A stretch of DNA of 13,743 nucleotides from Oligoflexales bacterium. GTDB taxonomy: Bacteria > Bdellovibrionota_B > Oligoflexia > Oligoflexales > CACXFL01. This document shows, piece by piece, positions 6,402 through 13,743 of the stretch (the first letter of the stretch is position 1; the number at the start of each line of letters is the position of its first letter). The stretch lies in assembly GCA_028282865.1 (NCBI GenBank), contig JANQHA010000578.1, positions 1 to 13,743 of the forward strand, written 5' to 3'. Both the position numbers and the translations under genes were made by a program. Under the pieces are notes generated by a model. It saw only the letters and a program-made list of their open reading frames with translations. It was not told where the DNA came from and did no database searches.

Positions 6402-8081
6402 ATGGAAATGGATACTGATGAAGAACTCCTAGTTGCTTTTATAGAGGAAGCGAAGGAAAATATCGAAGGCATTTATGAAGCTTTCGAGGGGTTTTTAGAG
6501 TCAGATAATAAATCAGAACGACTGGATGCTATATACCGCGGAGTCCACACTTTAAAAGGTGGTTCTGCAATATTTAAGATGAACGCGTTGAAAGAAGAAG
6601 CTCATCAATTAGAAACTCGGTTGACTGAATATAAAGGAAATCTAGATCTTGTTGATCAGCAGGTTCTTGATGATCTGCGCATTGAAGTAGATAAACTTGA
6701 GGATTTACTACAGAGCCAGATAGATGGGGATAGAAATCAAGGAGAAGTGGAGTCTGAGCAAGGTGCTAAGGGCGCCTCTGCCAATACGACCAGTCCATCT
6801 GATACCGATAATAAATCAGGATCAACTAGTCAAACTGAGCGGAAACCTAAAAACCAGGAAATGATTCGTGTACCAGTTGATCGTATTCAAAAAAATCATG
6901 ATATAACTACTGAGATATTTCTTATCAGAAACCAGATAGCTCATTTACTGGAGGAGGAATCAAAGTCCTCAAAAATTAGAGATGAGTTTTTCATGCAGTG
7001 GGAGGTTTTAGATAACTCCCTTCGTCAGAGAATCGTTGAGTTGGAGAATATTGTCCTGTCTATGAGAATGACTCCTGTTAAAAGCCTTTTTACTAGAATG
7101 GAAAAGACTGTACGAACATATTGTTCCAGTAGTTCAAAAAAAATAGATGTCAACCTAGCTGGTTCAGAGACAGAAATGGACAAGAAGATATTAGATTCTC
7201 TAGCTGACCCTATGATTCATTTGATAAGAAATGCCATGGATCATGGTGTTGAACAACCGGAAGACCGAGTTGCGGTAGGTAAAGAGTCTACTGGCAATAT
7301 TAACTTAACTGCTTATATAGCTGGAAATGAAGCCGTTATTGAAATATCTGATGACGGTAAGGGAATAGATGCCAAAGCTATCTTGGCTTCGGCAGAGAAA
7401 AAGGGTCTCGACGTATCTCGCGTTAACTCGGAGCAGGAAATGTTGCAACTTATATTTGCGCCCGGCTTCTCCACTGCTGAACAGGTCAGTGACGTTTCAG
7501 GACGCGGAGTTGGGATGGATGCGGTGAAAACCTATATTGATAAAGCCGGCGGCAAGATTACTATCGATACGGAAATTGGCTCTGGCACCACGTTCTCTCT
7601 TCACCTCCCTATTGGGCTTTCAGTGATACCAGCTTTGATTTTGAGGGTTGGTGATCAGCTATATGGTGTTCCAACCCACGATATAGTTGCCACCTACACT
7701 ATGACAAAAAAAGACATATCTACTAATCGAGATGGCTTTCTAGTTAACCTACTCGGGGAGTTTACTCCGTGCGTATTTTTAAATGATTTTTTTGATAACG
7801 ATGATTGTGCTTCTAGCCATGTTAGCTCTAGCATATTTGTATGCGTAGCTAATGTAAATGGAAGGAAGCTTGCTTTTGTTGCTGATTCTATCGAGGCAAA
7901 TACGGAGTTGATCGTTAAGCCACTGCCAACGGGTTGTCCAGACTTTTCTTACTTAAATGGTGTATCCATTTTAGCTACAGGTGAACCGGCGTTTATCTTA
8001 TCTCTGGATAAGTTAGGAATTGATATTATTGAGTCAAAAAAACCCAATGCGCAGATGGAGGTACTAGACCATGCATCTTAG
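6402..8081 (+). CDS. cheA: Chemotaxis histidine kinase CheA lacking the P2 domain
   Basis: This 559-residue kinase receives receptor signals and phosphorylates response regulators. P1 (HPt, residues about 5-105) carries the phosphorylated H49 in YRGVHTLKGGSAIF. Residues about 108-150 are a hydrophilic Ser/Thr/Asp/Gln linker where P2, the CheY/CheB docking domain, would normally be. P3 dimerisation helices cover about 155-235 (NIVLSMRMTPVKSLFTRMEK). P4 has the N-box HLIRNAMDHG (273-282), G1 DDGKGID (317-323), G2 GRGVGMDAVK (367-376) and GSGTTFSLHLP. P5, the CheW-like domain, runs from about 405 to the end. All catalytic motifs look intact. It starts 5 bases after the receptor gene and overlaps cheW by 11 bases. 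A second in-frame ATG lies two codons downstream. The absence of P2 suggests an unusual or single regulator partner. Confidence 0.97.
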   Translation: MEMDTDEELLVAFIEEAKENIEGIYEAFEGFLESDNKSERLDAIYRGVHTLKGGSAIFKMNALKEEAHQLETRLTEYKGNLDLVDQQVLDDLRIEVDKLEDLLQSQIDGDRNQGEVESEQGAKGASANTTSPSDTDNKSGSTSQTERKPKNQEMIRVPVDRIQKNHDITTEIFLIRNQIAHLLEEESKSSKIRDEFFMQWEVLDNSLRQRIVELENIVLSMRMTPVKSLFTRMEKTVRTYCSSSSKKIDVNLAGSETEMDKKILDSLADPMIHLIRNAMDHGVEQPEDRVAVGKESTGNINLTAYIAGNEAVIEISDDGKGIDAKAILASAEKKGLDVSRVNSEQEMLQLIFAPGFSTAEQVSDVSGRGVGMDAVKTYIDKAGGKITIDTEIGSGTTFSLHLPIGLSVIPALILRVGDQLYGVPTHDIVATYTMTKKDISTNRDGFLVNLLGEFTPCVFLNDFFDNDDCASSHVSSSIFVCVANVNGRKLAFVADSIEANTELIVKPLPTGCPDFSYLNGVSILATGEPAFILSLDKLGIDIIESKKPNAQMEVLDHAS

Positions 8082-8523
8082 CAATATTATTTCACAGCAG
8101 TCTATTGACTTGGACACGCGAGATATACCTAAAAGTGAAGTCTATATTCATTTCTTTTACAAAGAATCTCAGTACGCCATAGAGATATCACAGGTTTGTG
8201 AAGTGGTGGAGGCCAAAAACATCACTCCCTACCCACAGAAGAGAAACGGCCATATCGGAGTTATCAGCCTGAGAGGTCAGATCATTCCGATCATGGACTT
8301 TTTGGAACCATCCAAAAGACCGATTAATGCTATTTCAAAAGATCACCGGATACTGATTATTGAGGTTGACCAAGGTTTTATGTTCGGACTAGTCATTAAA
8401 AAGGCAAAGAGGGTAGAGATTAACTCCTGCGATATTAATGACGCAATACTTAATATTGGCGGTCATCCAGTGCAGTTACTCACCGGAGATGAATTCGATA
8501 ACCTAAGGGCGAGTGCGGTATGA
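8071..8523 (+). CDS. cheW: Chemotaxis coupling protein CheW
   Basis: This 150-residue protein is a single CheW domain, which bridges the receptor tip and CheA P5 in cytoplasmic arrays. Recognisable blocks are YAIEISQVCEVVEAKNITPYP (residues about 35-55), GHIGVISLRGQIIPIMDF (about 61-78, with the conserved LRG and the PIMD strand) and ILIIEVDQGFMFGLVI (about 92-107). The length is normal apart from a short N-terminal extension. ATG overlaps the cheA stop by 11 bases and has GGAGG nine bases upstream inside cheA, so translation is likely coupled. It overlaps the following CheV-type gene by four bases (ATGA). It presumably couples the mini-receptor encoded two genes upstream to CheA. Confidence 0.95.
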   Translation: MHLSNIISQQSIDLDTRDIPKSEVYIHFFYKESQYAIEISQVCEVVEAKNITPYPQKRNGHIGVISLRGQIIPIMDFLEPSKRPINAISKDHRILIIEVDQGFMFGLVIKKAKRVEINSCDINDAILNIGGHPVQLLTGDEFDNLRASAV

Positions 8524-9443
8524 GCGGCGCGGAGAAAATACTTCCAAAAGAAGAGTTTGGTAATCTCGTAGTGGTGCCATTTGGCATTAATATTTCCGAC
8601 AAGGAAATTCTACTCTGTATCAATGTTCAGAAAGTTTTAGAGGTTATTGAAGCTGGTGAATTATCTCCTCTACCGCGTTCTAACCACCCATTTATTGGTC
8701 TTTATGATCATCGGCTGGGTCCAGTACCAGTGTTGGATATCGGAGCTATAGTTAATGAAGACGTGATTGTGGAATCTCAGACGACCAAAGCAGACAGAGC
8801 CGAGTCTAAAAGGCTGATACTTTGCCAGCTTCACAGGTTGGTAGTGGGTATCATTGTCGATAGCACCAAGCGTATTGAGGCAATACATAATCGAGATGTG
8901 TTACCGGTACCAGTTGTTTTAGATAAAGAGTCTTCTCATTTATTTAACGGTCTAATTCGATCTAAGAATGGTTTGATGCATATGCTAGATATAGAGAATA
9001 TTCTCCACGACCTAGGTGTCTTGACTGATAGTTCGACCCCCTCGCCACCCAAGTCAGCCGACTCAGATTGGCTTGCCGGAAAGAATATCTTGATTGTTGA
9101 AGATTCTGAACTTTTTCGAAAGAAGCTTGAGAAAATATTGGCTTCACAAGGGGCCATCTGTCACTTTGCAAAAGATGGGCAAGAAGGCTATGAAGCTATT
9201 AGTAATAGACATATTGATTATGATCTAATATTTACCGATATTGAGATGCCAAAAATGAATGGAATAGAAATGATTAGGAAAATTAAAAATATTCCTGATT
9301 TTTCGATCCCAGTTATCTTCAACTCTAGTATCTCTAATCAATCTCTTATTGACGAGATAGAAAAAGAGCAGCTCGGTGAGTACATAGTTAAGTTTAGTAA
9401 TGAATCAATTCTAAAGAAGATCTCCGAGAAGTTTGCCAGCTGA
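8520..9443 (+). CDS. CheV-type protein: CheW domain fused to a receiver domain
   Basis: This 307-residue protein has an N-terminal CheW-like domain (about residues 15-165; INVQKVLEVIEAGELSPLP, then FIGLYDHRLGPVPVLDI) and a C-terminal REC domain (about 188-305). The REC domain has the acidic pair E194-D195 (LIVEDSE), the phospho-acceptor D240 (IFTDIEMPKMNG) and the conserved lysine in EYIVKF, so it looks able to accept phosphate from CheA. CheV proteins couple receptors to CheA and use the REC domain for adaptation or as a phosphate sink. It is the only receiver protein in this operon, so it may be the output or feedback element. The ATGA overlap with cheW indicates coupled translation. It is last in the operon and ends 36 bases from a convergent kinase gene. 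Named by architecture; orthology to CheV proper is not proven. Confidence 0.9.
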   Translation: MSGAEKILPKEEFGNLVVVPFGINISDKEILLCINVQKVLEVIEAGELSPLPRSNHPFIGLYDHRLGPVPVLDIGAIVNEDVIVESQTTKADRAESKRLILCQLHRLVVGIIVDSTKRIEAIHNRDVLPVPVVLDKESSHLFNGLIRSKNGLMHMLDIENILHDLGVLTDSSTPSPPKSADSDWLAGKNILIVEDSELFRKKLEKILASQGAICHFAKDGQEGYEAISNRHIDYDLIFTDIEMPKMNGIEMIRKIKNIPDFSIPVIFNSSISNQSLIDEIEKEQLGEYIVKFSNESILKKISEKFAS

Positions 9444-9479
9444 CGAGTACAAAATTATTTATAAGACTTCTGGGTAACA

Positions 9480-12287
9480 CTAACTAGCTTGCTTAGCGTT
9501 GTCATCAGGTTTACTCTCTCCTGGAACTCTATTGCTCTCTACAAGAGTGTCATATGCTTTTTCCAGTGCATCGGCCAGAGATTTTAGCCTAATTGGTTTT
9601 GGTACGTAGTCGCTCATACCAGCTAATAAACACTTTTCTCTATCCCCAGACATCGCATTTGCTGTCAGTCCAATTATTACGGGCCTTTTGTCTCCAGGCA
9701 TTTTTCGACATATCTGGCGAGTAGACTCCAAACCGTCCATCTCGGGCATCTGAACATCCATTAATATGACGTCATAATTGCTTTTAAGCGTTACATCTAA
9801 AGCTATCTTACCATTCTCTACGACATCTGCTTGGTAGTTGAGTTTTGATAGCAGTCCTAGACTAAGCTTTTGATTGATCTTGTTGTCTTCGGCAATTAGA
9901 ATTTTTAGTGGTTTGTTATTGCCTAGGTTGGTGTCAACATTCTCTTTCTTATCTTTGTACTGCTTTACGTCTTTAGCCTCGACGGTCTCCGCGACGATTG
10001 TAAAATGAAAGGTCGATCCTACGCCTACTTCACTTTCAACCCATATCTTTCCACCCATTAGCTCCACTAGCTTCTTACAGATTGACAGTCCGAGTCCAGT
10101 TCCACCATATTTTCTAGTGGTCGAAGCATCAGCCTGTGCAAAGACTGTAAATAATTTCGTGATGTTCTCTTGAGATATTCCTATCCCTGTGTCTTTGACC
10201 GAAAAGTGGTATTCATATGTTTTTCCCTCTTTTGGTACCGCATCGACCTTGATCCAAACATTACCTTCCGAAGTGAATTTTACTGCGTTAGATACTAGAT
10301 TGATAAGAATCTGTCTTAGCCTGGTTGGGTCGGATACAATATTTCTTGGGATGTTTGGGGATACTGAAATATCGACGTTGACTCCTTTTTGGGAGGCTAA
10401 ATGGTCGACGATATAGGTTAGCGAGTCAAATGCTTGCTCTATATCGAAAGGGTGATTTTCTATCTGTAACTTTCCAGACTCGATCTTAGCGAAGTCGAGA
10501 AAGTCGTTGATAAGCACTAATAGATGCTCTCCGCAGTTCCTAATGATATTTACATTGTCTTCTTGTTCTTTTGTTAGGTTCTGGTCTAATAAAAGGGTCG
10601 TAAATCCTATGATTCCATTCATGGGGGTTCTGATTTCATGACTCATATTTGCTAGAAATTCTGATTTTGATCTTGTCGCTCTTTGGGCTGATTCTTTCGC
10701 CTCGATCAATTTGTCCTCAGCTATTTTTCGGTCAGTGATATCAAACCTAATAGCGACGTATTTGCTAATTTTTTTGCCGTCTCTTACCGGGAAGATCGTG
10801 GTATCGACCCAGTAGATGGAATCGTCTTTTGCACGGTTGCAAACCTCGTTTTGCCAGGGCTCTCCTTTAGAAATGGTCTTCCACAGGTCAACAAAGAATT
10901 CTTTGGGGTGGTGCCCAGAGTTTAAAATCCGGTGATCTTGCCCGAGAAGTTCCTCTCTAGAGTATTTAGAGACTTCTAGTAGCTTATCATTCACATAAGT
11001 GATTCGACCTTTAGAATCGGTCTCCGCGACGATAGCTGAATGATCTAAGGCATCCTTCTGATTAAGTAACGCTAGGTTTTTACGGTCTATTTCACTAGAC
11101 ATCTGGGTCAGTTTCTGCGCTAAAGCCCCGATCTCGTCCTGAGATTTTATGCCAGGATCGATGTTTACCGTACCGTCTCCTTTGCCAATATTCTCTGCAA
11201 AAGTGGTTAGCTTTTTAATTGGACCGGTAATAAATTTGGAGAAATAAGATGATAAGATGACTGAAAAAATGATTAGTAGCGAAATAATAAGGAGATCTTG
11301 TCTTGTTCCTTCATTTACTTTTTTAATAATTTTAGACTTATCTGTGATTAAGAAAATTGATAGATACTTTGATGGGTTGACGGGGTCATATCTTAGCTTC
11401 TTAGAAACGACTACCTTATCAGTATTTTTGTGGATTTCTTTGGTTATTATATTCTTATCTTCTTCAAAGATCGCGCTAAGCTCCGGCATGTAATCATTTA
11501 TTTTTTTGATGGTACTCAGGTCTCTACCAATGTTAAATTTTGGATTAGAGTGAAGTAGGATATTGCCGTCGCTGTCCGCGACAAAGTAGTCTGAATCTCC
11601 CGATGTTAAGTATTTTAGGCTCGAAAATATTTGGTTGTAGTTGATGTTGATGATAATAAACCCGAATGGTTTTTTTCTAGTTTCGTATATTGGAGTTGCT
11701 GCCCTAAGAACCATCTGGATTGGTAAGGTTATTTTACCAAACTCTTTATTTGCAGAAAATTTTGATAAAAAGATTTGATTTCGGTCTAGAGACAATGCTT
11801 TTTTATAGTAGCTTTCCGACTTCTTGCCTTGTAGCTCATCTTCTAAACTTCTACGTATTCTGGTCCCGACCCTCTCTGCTCGAACTAGCTCTTTGCCGTT
11901 GTCTTCTAAACCTATAAGCCTAACTTGGACGTAATGCTTCTTCGCGTGCATAAGCTCTAAAAAAATCGTTGCGAGCCGGTCTTTCCATTGCTTAGTAGTT
12001 GATTTTTGGGCTTTATCGTAGCCGCCGCCATTTCTTGCTCTGATTAGGCCACTTATTGGCGGGGTATAGCTAAGGAACTGGACGTCATTTTTAAGCTCGT
12101 CTAGTTTCGAGTGAATGTAAGCCGAAATTAGCTTAATTTGATTCTCTTTTTTCTTGATAGTCGATTCGGTTAGGGTTTGCCGGTTCTTATAGAGCCCGAA
12201 GCCACCAAGTATTATTGATGTTATTAGAACCAGAGAAATACATAGGAGGATTATCTTTCCAGTTACTTTCAGATTCACTACTGTCAC
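9480..12287 (-). CDS. Membrane hybrid sensor histidine kinase (Cache-like, HAMP, PAS, HisKA, HATPase, REC)
   Basis: This 935-residue protein has TM1 at about residues 9-31, a large periplasmic double-Cache-like region to about 330 ([50 protein letters not shown]), TM2 at about 331-352, then HAMP to about 405. A PAS domain (about 413-525) has [20 protein letters not shown] and WVDTTIFP. HisKA carries the autophosphorylation site H550 in [11 protein letters not shown]. HATPase_c has [16 protein letters not shown] and [13 protein letters not shown]. The C-terminal REC (about 797-912) has D844 in [11 protein letters not shown]. All catalytic residues are present. The start is GTG with a poor ribosome site; another in-frame GTG lies three codons on. 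No cognate output regulator is adjacent, so phosphorelay to an unlinked HPt is likely. Ligand unknown. Confidence 0.93.
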   Translation of the reverse strand: MTVVNLKVTGKIILLCISLVLITSIILGGFGLYKNRQTLTESTIKKKENQIKLISAYIHSKLDELKNDVQFLSYTPPISGLIRARNGGGYDKAQKSTTKQWKDRLATIFLELMHAKKHYVQVRLIGLEDNGKELVRAERVGTRIRRSLEDELQGKKSESYYKKALSLDRNQIFLSKFSANKEFGKITLPIQMVLRAATPIYETRKKPFGFIIININYNQIFSSLKYLTSGDSDYFVADSDGNILLHSNPKFNIGRDLSTIKKINDYMPELSAIFEEDKNIITKEIHKNTDKVVVSKKLRYDPVNPSKYLSIFLITDKSKIIKKVNEGTRQDLLIISLLIIFSVILSSYFSKFITGPIKKLTTFAENIGKGDGTVNIDPGIKSQDEIGALAQKLTQMSSEIDRKNLALLNQKDALDHSAIVAETDSKGRITYVNDKLLEVSKYSREELLGQDHRILNSGHHPKEFFVDLWKTISKGEPWQNEVCNRAKDDSIYWVDTTIFPVRDGKKISKYVAIRFDITDRKIAEDKLIEAKESAQRATRSKSEFLANMSHEIRTPMNGIIGFTTLLLDQNLTKEQEDNVNIIRNCGEHLLVLINDFLDFAKIESGKLQIENHPFDIEQAFDSLTYIVDHLASQKGVNVDISVSPNIPRNIVSDPTRLRQILINLVSNAVKFTSEGNVWIKVDAVPKEGKTYEYHFSVKDTGIGISQENITKLFTVFAQADASTTRKYGGTGLGLSICKKLVELMGGKIWVESEVGVGSTFHFTIVAETVEAKDVKQYKDKKENVDTNLGNNKPLKILIAEDNKINQKLSLGLLSKLNYQADVVENGKIALDVTLKSNYDVILMDVQMPEMDGLESTRQICRKMPGDKRPVIIGLTANAMSGDREKCLLAGMSDYVPKPIRLKSLADALEKAYDTLVESNRVPGESKPDDNAKQAS

Positions 12288-12387
12288 CCAACGAAACTTA
12301 AGTTCAACAACTTCATACCCTATTATCGGAACTTCTCGGATAAAATTAGGTAAATTTGTACTACAAAGCTAAATTGTTATTATCTAA

Positions 12388-12416
12388 AAAATATGGACTA
12401 ATCTTTTTCGTTTCAA
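12388..12416 (-). promoter_or_regulatory. Candidate promoter of the hybrid kinase gene
   Basis: On the minus strand TTGAAA (12416-12411) and TATTTT (12393-12388) are separated by 17 bases, about 100 bases before the kinase start. The -35 is close to consensus and the -10 is weak. The region 12288-12521 holds no gene. In AT-rich DNA this could be chance. Confidence 0.25.
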
Positions 12417-12512
12417 CGAGTTACTATTGACGGCTGATTTCTAAAAATCCTTAACTACCGCTTAAGAAGCATATCTTCTCTGACAGTTTAGTTGCCGTTA
12501 GGGTTAGAGCCG

Positions 12513-12526
12513 ATTAGCCGGCTAAT
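12513..12526. repeat. Perfect palindrome across the DUF899 stop codon
   Basis: ATTAGCC-GGCTAAT is a perfect 14-base palindrome overlapping the stop codon (TAG, 12524-12522). It lacks a loop and a following T-run, so it is not a standard terminator. It could be a protein-binding site or simply chance. Confidence 0.3.
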
Positions 12527-13205
12527 ATGTTACTTTTGGTAGCCAGTCATTTCCTCTGCCCTGAGGCGTCATGTCTAGTAGGTTCCATAGCGGCCAGATC
12601 AAATCGACATGCCTAGGATGCTGGCCTTCTTTGGAGCAAAATACCATCTCTGTTGCCCAAAAATGCCTGACTTCGGAGTCTTGATTCACGAAAACGTTTA
12701 GCATTGGAATCAGCTTTTCTTCGCTGCCAAATTGGGCTAAGTAGTCTTGGTGGTAGGTGTTTTTTTTGTCAGAAACCAGTCTGATGTTATTCCAGCCTCG
12801 GCCCTTAGCTAATTTAAAGAGCTTCTCGCAGGAAGCTTTAGCTGTGACCACTAATTCGACCTGCTGACGGACATGGTGAGAATAGCCGTTGAAACCATCA
12901 ATGACAGCAGTGCATGAAGGGCACGGATTTTCCCAGGTGTCACCGAACATATAACTGTACATGATTAGGTTTGCTTTTCCGTTAAAGAGCTCAGAAAAGC
13001 GTCTAGTTTTTACCTCTCCAGAGGTCAATTCAAGCTCTTCAAATATATAATCTTCCTTAATTTGACCGCCAGAAGGAAGCTGCCGCCGCAATGCCGCTAC
13101 CTCTTCAATTTTCTCGCGAAGCTCCATCTCTGCTAGAAGAAGCTTGTTTCGAGAGACCCTATAGTCCGCTGATTCATTTGGAAAACTGTGCTGGTGAATC
13201 GACAT
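12522..13205 (-). CDS. DUF899 thioredoxin-like family protein
   Basis: This 227-residue protein belongs to the DUF899 group of thioredoxin-fold proteins. The N-terminal helix (about 15-45; SRNKLLLAEMELREKIEEVA, then LRRQLPSGG) precedes the strand block LIMYSYMFGD and the signature NPCPSCTAVIDGFNG, in which the CPSC pair occupies the redox-active position of thioredoxins. The later segments RGWNNIRLVSDKKNTYHQDY and the C-terminal HPRHVDLIWPLWNLLDMTPQGRG are also typical. There is no signal peptide, so it is cytoplasmic. The biochemical function of the family is not established; a thiol-redox role is inferred from the fold and the two cysteines. ATG has an AAAGGAG site seven bases upstream. It is divergent from the DEAD-box gene and 234 bases upstream of the kinase, and is probably transcribed separately from it. 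Confidence 0.9.
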   Translation of the reverse strand: MSIHQHSFPNESADYRVSRNKLLLAEMELREKIEEVAALRRQLPSGGQIKEDYIFEELELTSGEVKTRRFSELFNGKANLIMYSYMFGDTWENPCPSCTAVIDGFNGYSHHVRQQVELVVTAKASCEKLFKLAKGRGWNNIRLVSDKKNTYHQDYLAQFGSEEKLIPMLNVFVNQDSEVRHFWATEMVFCSKEGQHPRHVDLIWPLWNLLDMTPQGRGNDWLPKVTY

Positions 13206-13358
13206 ACTAGCTCCTTTTAGCCGAGATGTTTTTTAGAGTCTTAATAAACTGTTCAAGCGCAACCTACCGTTCTGTTAGTGAAAATCTTATATAATGACCA
13301 TTAGAATTGCTATATTAACTTTTCAGATTGGCAGGTTATGAGTGGATCGATTGTTTGC

Positions 13359-13387
13359 TTGATAAATAGGCAATAAAGGTTTATAAG
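13359..13387 (+). promoter_or_regulatory. Sigma70-type promoter of the DEAD-box helicase
   Basis: TTGATA (13359-13364) and TATAAG (13382-13387) are separated by the ideal 17 bases, giving a close match to the sigma70 consensus. Transcription would start near 13394, leaving a leader of about 70 bases that contains the hairpin at 13414-13453. It is the best-looking promoter in the window. Confidence 0.65.
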
Positions 13388-13413
13388 GCACCATCTCGCA
13401 TTTTATTTAGCTT

Positions 13414-13453
13414 CTCCTGCATTCGGTAGGACGAGCCTACCAGTGAGCAGGAG
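13414..13453 (+). promoter_or_regulatory. Leader hairpin covering the helicase ribosome binding site
   Basis: CTCCTGC (13414-13420) pairs perfectly with GCAGGAG (13447-13453), and inside it GGTAGG (13425-13430) pairs with CCTACC (13436-13441) around loop ACGAG. The 3' outer arm contains AGGAG, the helicase Shine-Dalgarno sequence, ten bases before ATG. Folding would therefore hide the ribosome site. There is no T-run after it, so it is not a terminator. Possible uses are cold-responsive control or feedback by the helicase itself; both are inference. Confidence 0.65.
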
Positions 13454-13463
13454 CAAAACTTTC

Positions 13464-13743
13464 ATGGTTTTAGAAGATACGAGCTTGTCCCAAGATGGGA
13501 ACCAAGCGGATAGTGATAGCCTTTTTGTAGATTTTTCGAGCTTTGGTTTGGGCCCAAAAACTCTAAAAGGAATTGAACAGGCTGGCTACCAGTCACCAAC
13601 TCCCATTCAGCAGCAATCCATACCTCATGTGATGACCGGTGGTGATTTGATAGCCCAGGCGCAAACCGGTAGCGGTAAAACAGCTGCGTTTGCTATTCCC
13701 GCGCTATCTACCATGAGGCGTAACAAGTCGGTCGAGATTCTAG
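13464..13743 (+). CDS. DEAD-box ATP-dependent RNA helicase, N-terminal part only
   Basis: The first 93 codons are present before the window ends. After a short acidic N-terminus (about 22 residues), the Q motif is seen: FSSFGLGPKTLKGIEQAGY followed by SPTPIQQQSIP, with the upstream aromatic and the glutamine that contact adenine. Motif I (Walker A) reads A66-Q-T-G-S-G-K72-T73. The order and spacing match RhlE/DeaD/SrmB-type helicases, which unwind RNA in ribosome assembly, cold adaptation and RNA decay. The subfamily cannot be assigned without the DEAD motif and C-terminus. ATG at 13464 was chosen because it follows AGGAG by ten bases. It is divergent from the DUF899 gene, with its own promoter and a structured leader. 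Confidence 0.93.
   Translation, partial: MVLEDTSLSQDGNQADSDSLFVDFSSFGLGPKTLKGIEQAGYQSPTPIQQQSIPHVMTGGDLIAQAQTGSGKTAAFAIPALSTMRRNKSVEIL

Noticed and set aside
6164..6472. 102-residue minus-strand frame across the mini-receptor and cheA start
   Set aside because: Antisense to two clear genes; composition typical of a shadow frame.
8670..9171. Minus-strand frames inside the CheV-type gene
   Set aside because: They are shadows of a coding frame with intact CheW and REC motifs.
9444..9479. Bidirectional terminator between the convergent genes
   Set aside because: No stable hairpin with flanking T-runs could be found in the 36-base gap.
13290..13295. Perfect plus-strand TATAAT upstream of the helicase
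   Set aside because: No acceptable -35 lies 16-18 bases upstream; the 13359-13387 promoter is much better.

Overview
The window looks like chromosomal DNA from a Gram-negative bacterium, most likely a gammaproteobacterium. This rests on a near-consensus E. coli-type Fur box, sigma70-like promoters, strong AGGAGG-type ribosome binding sites and the family mix (CheV-type CheW-REC protein, DAACS transporter, DUF899, DEAD-box helicase). It looks moderately AT-rich. The genus cannot be named. No rRNA, tRNA, CRISPR array, insertion sequence or phage gene was seen.

Layout. Positions 1-3083 (minus strand) hold a four-gene stress block, read in transcription order: a small heat-shock protein, a protein resembling bacterial eRF1-domain/ribosome-rescue families, a tandem universal stress protein, and a DAACS-type sodium/dicarboxylate or glutamate symporter cut by the window edge. 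Upstream, also on the minus strand, is a metallo-beta-lactamase-fold enzyme of the persulfide dioxygenase/glyoxalase II type (3258-4118). A 434-base gene-free region (4119-4552) with a strong Fur-box match separates it from a divergent plus-strand operon.

The plus-strand operon (4553-9443) is the centre of interest. It is a compact chemotaxis-type signalling module in six tightly packed genes: a soluble divergent MCP-like protein, an MBL-fold di-iron protein resembling ODP (oxygen-binding di-iron protein, a relative of flavodiiron proteins lacking flavodoxin), a 142-residue soluble chemoreceptor that is little more than the signalling hairpin, a CheA without a P2 domain, a CheW, and a CheW-REC (CheV-type) protein. 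The receptor has no sensor of its own and the adjacent ODP-like protein is the obvious candidate for it. The predicted signal flow is Fe/O2 -> ODP -> mini-receptor -> CheA/CheW -> CheV-type REC. No CheR, CheB, CheY or CheZ gene is visible. A Fur box in the leader suggests that iron may also control expression, of this operon or of the divergent MBL gene.

Convergent with this operon, only 36 bases away, is a large membrane hybrid histidine kinase (9480-12287, minus; Cache-like sensor, HAMP, PAS, HisKA, HATPase, REC). A DUF899 thioredoxin-like protein follows (12522-13205, minus). At the right edge, the start of a DEAD-box RNA helicase (13464 onward, plus) has a good sigma70 promoter and a leader hairpin that buries its ribosome binding site.

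Taken together, the genes point to management of redox, oxygen, iron and protein stress. All functional assignments come from reading motifs in the translations. No database search was run.
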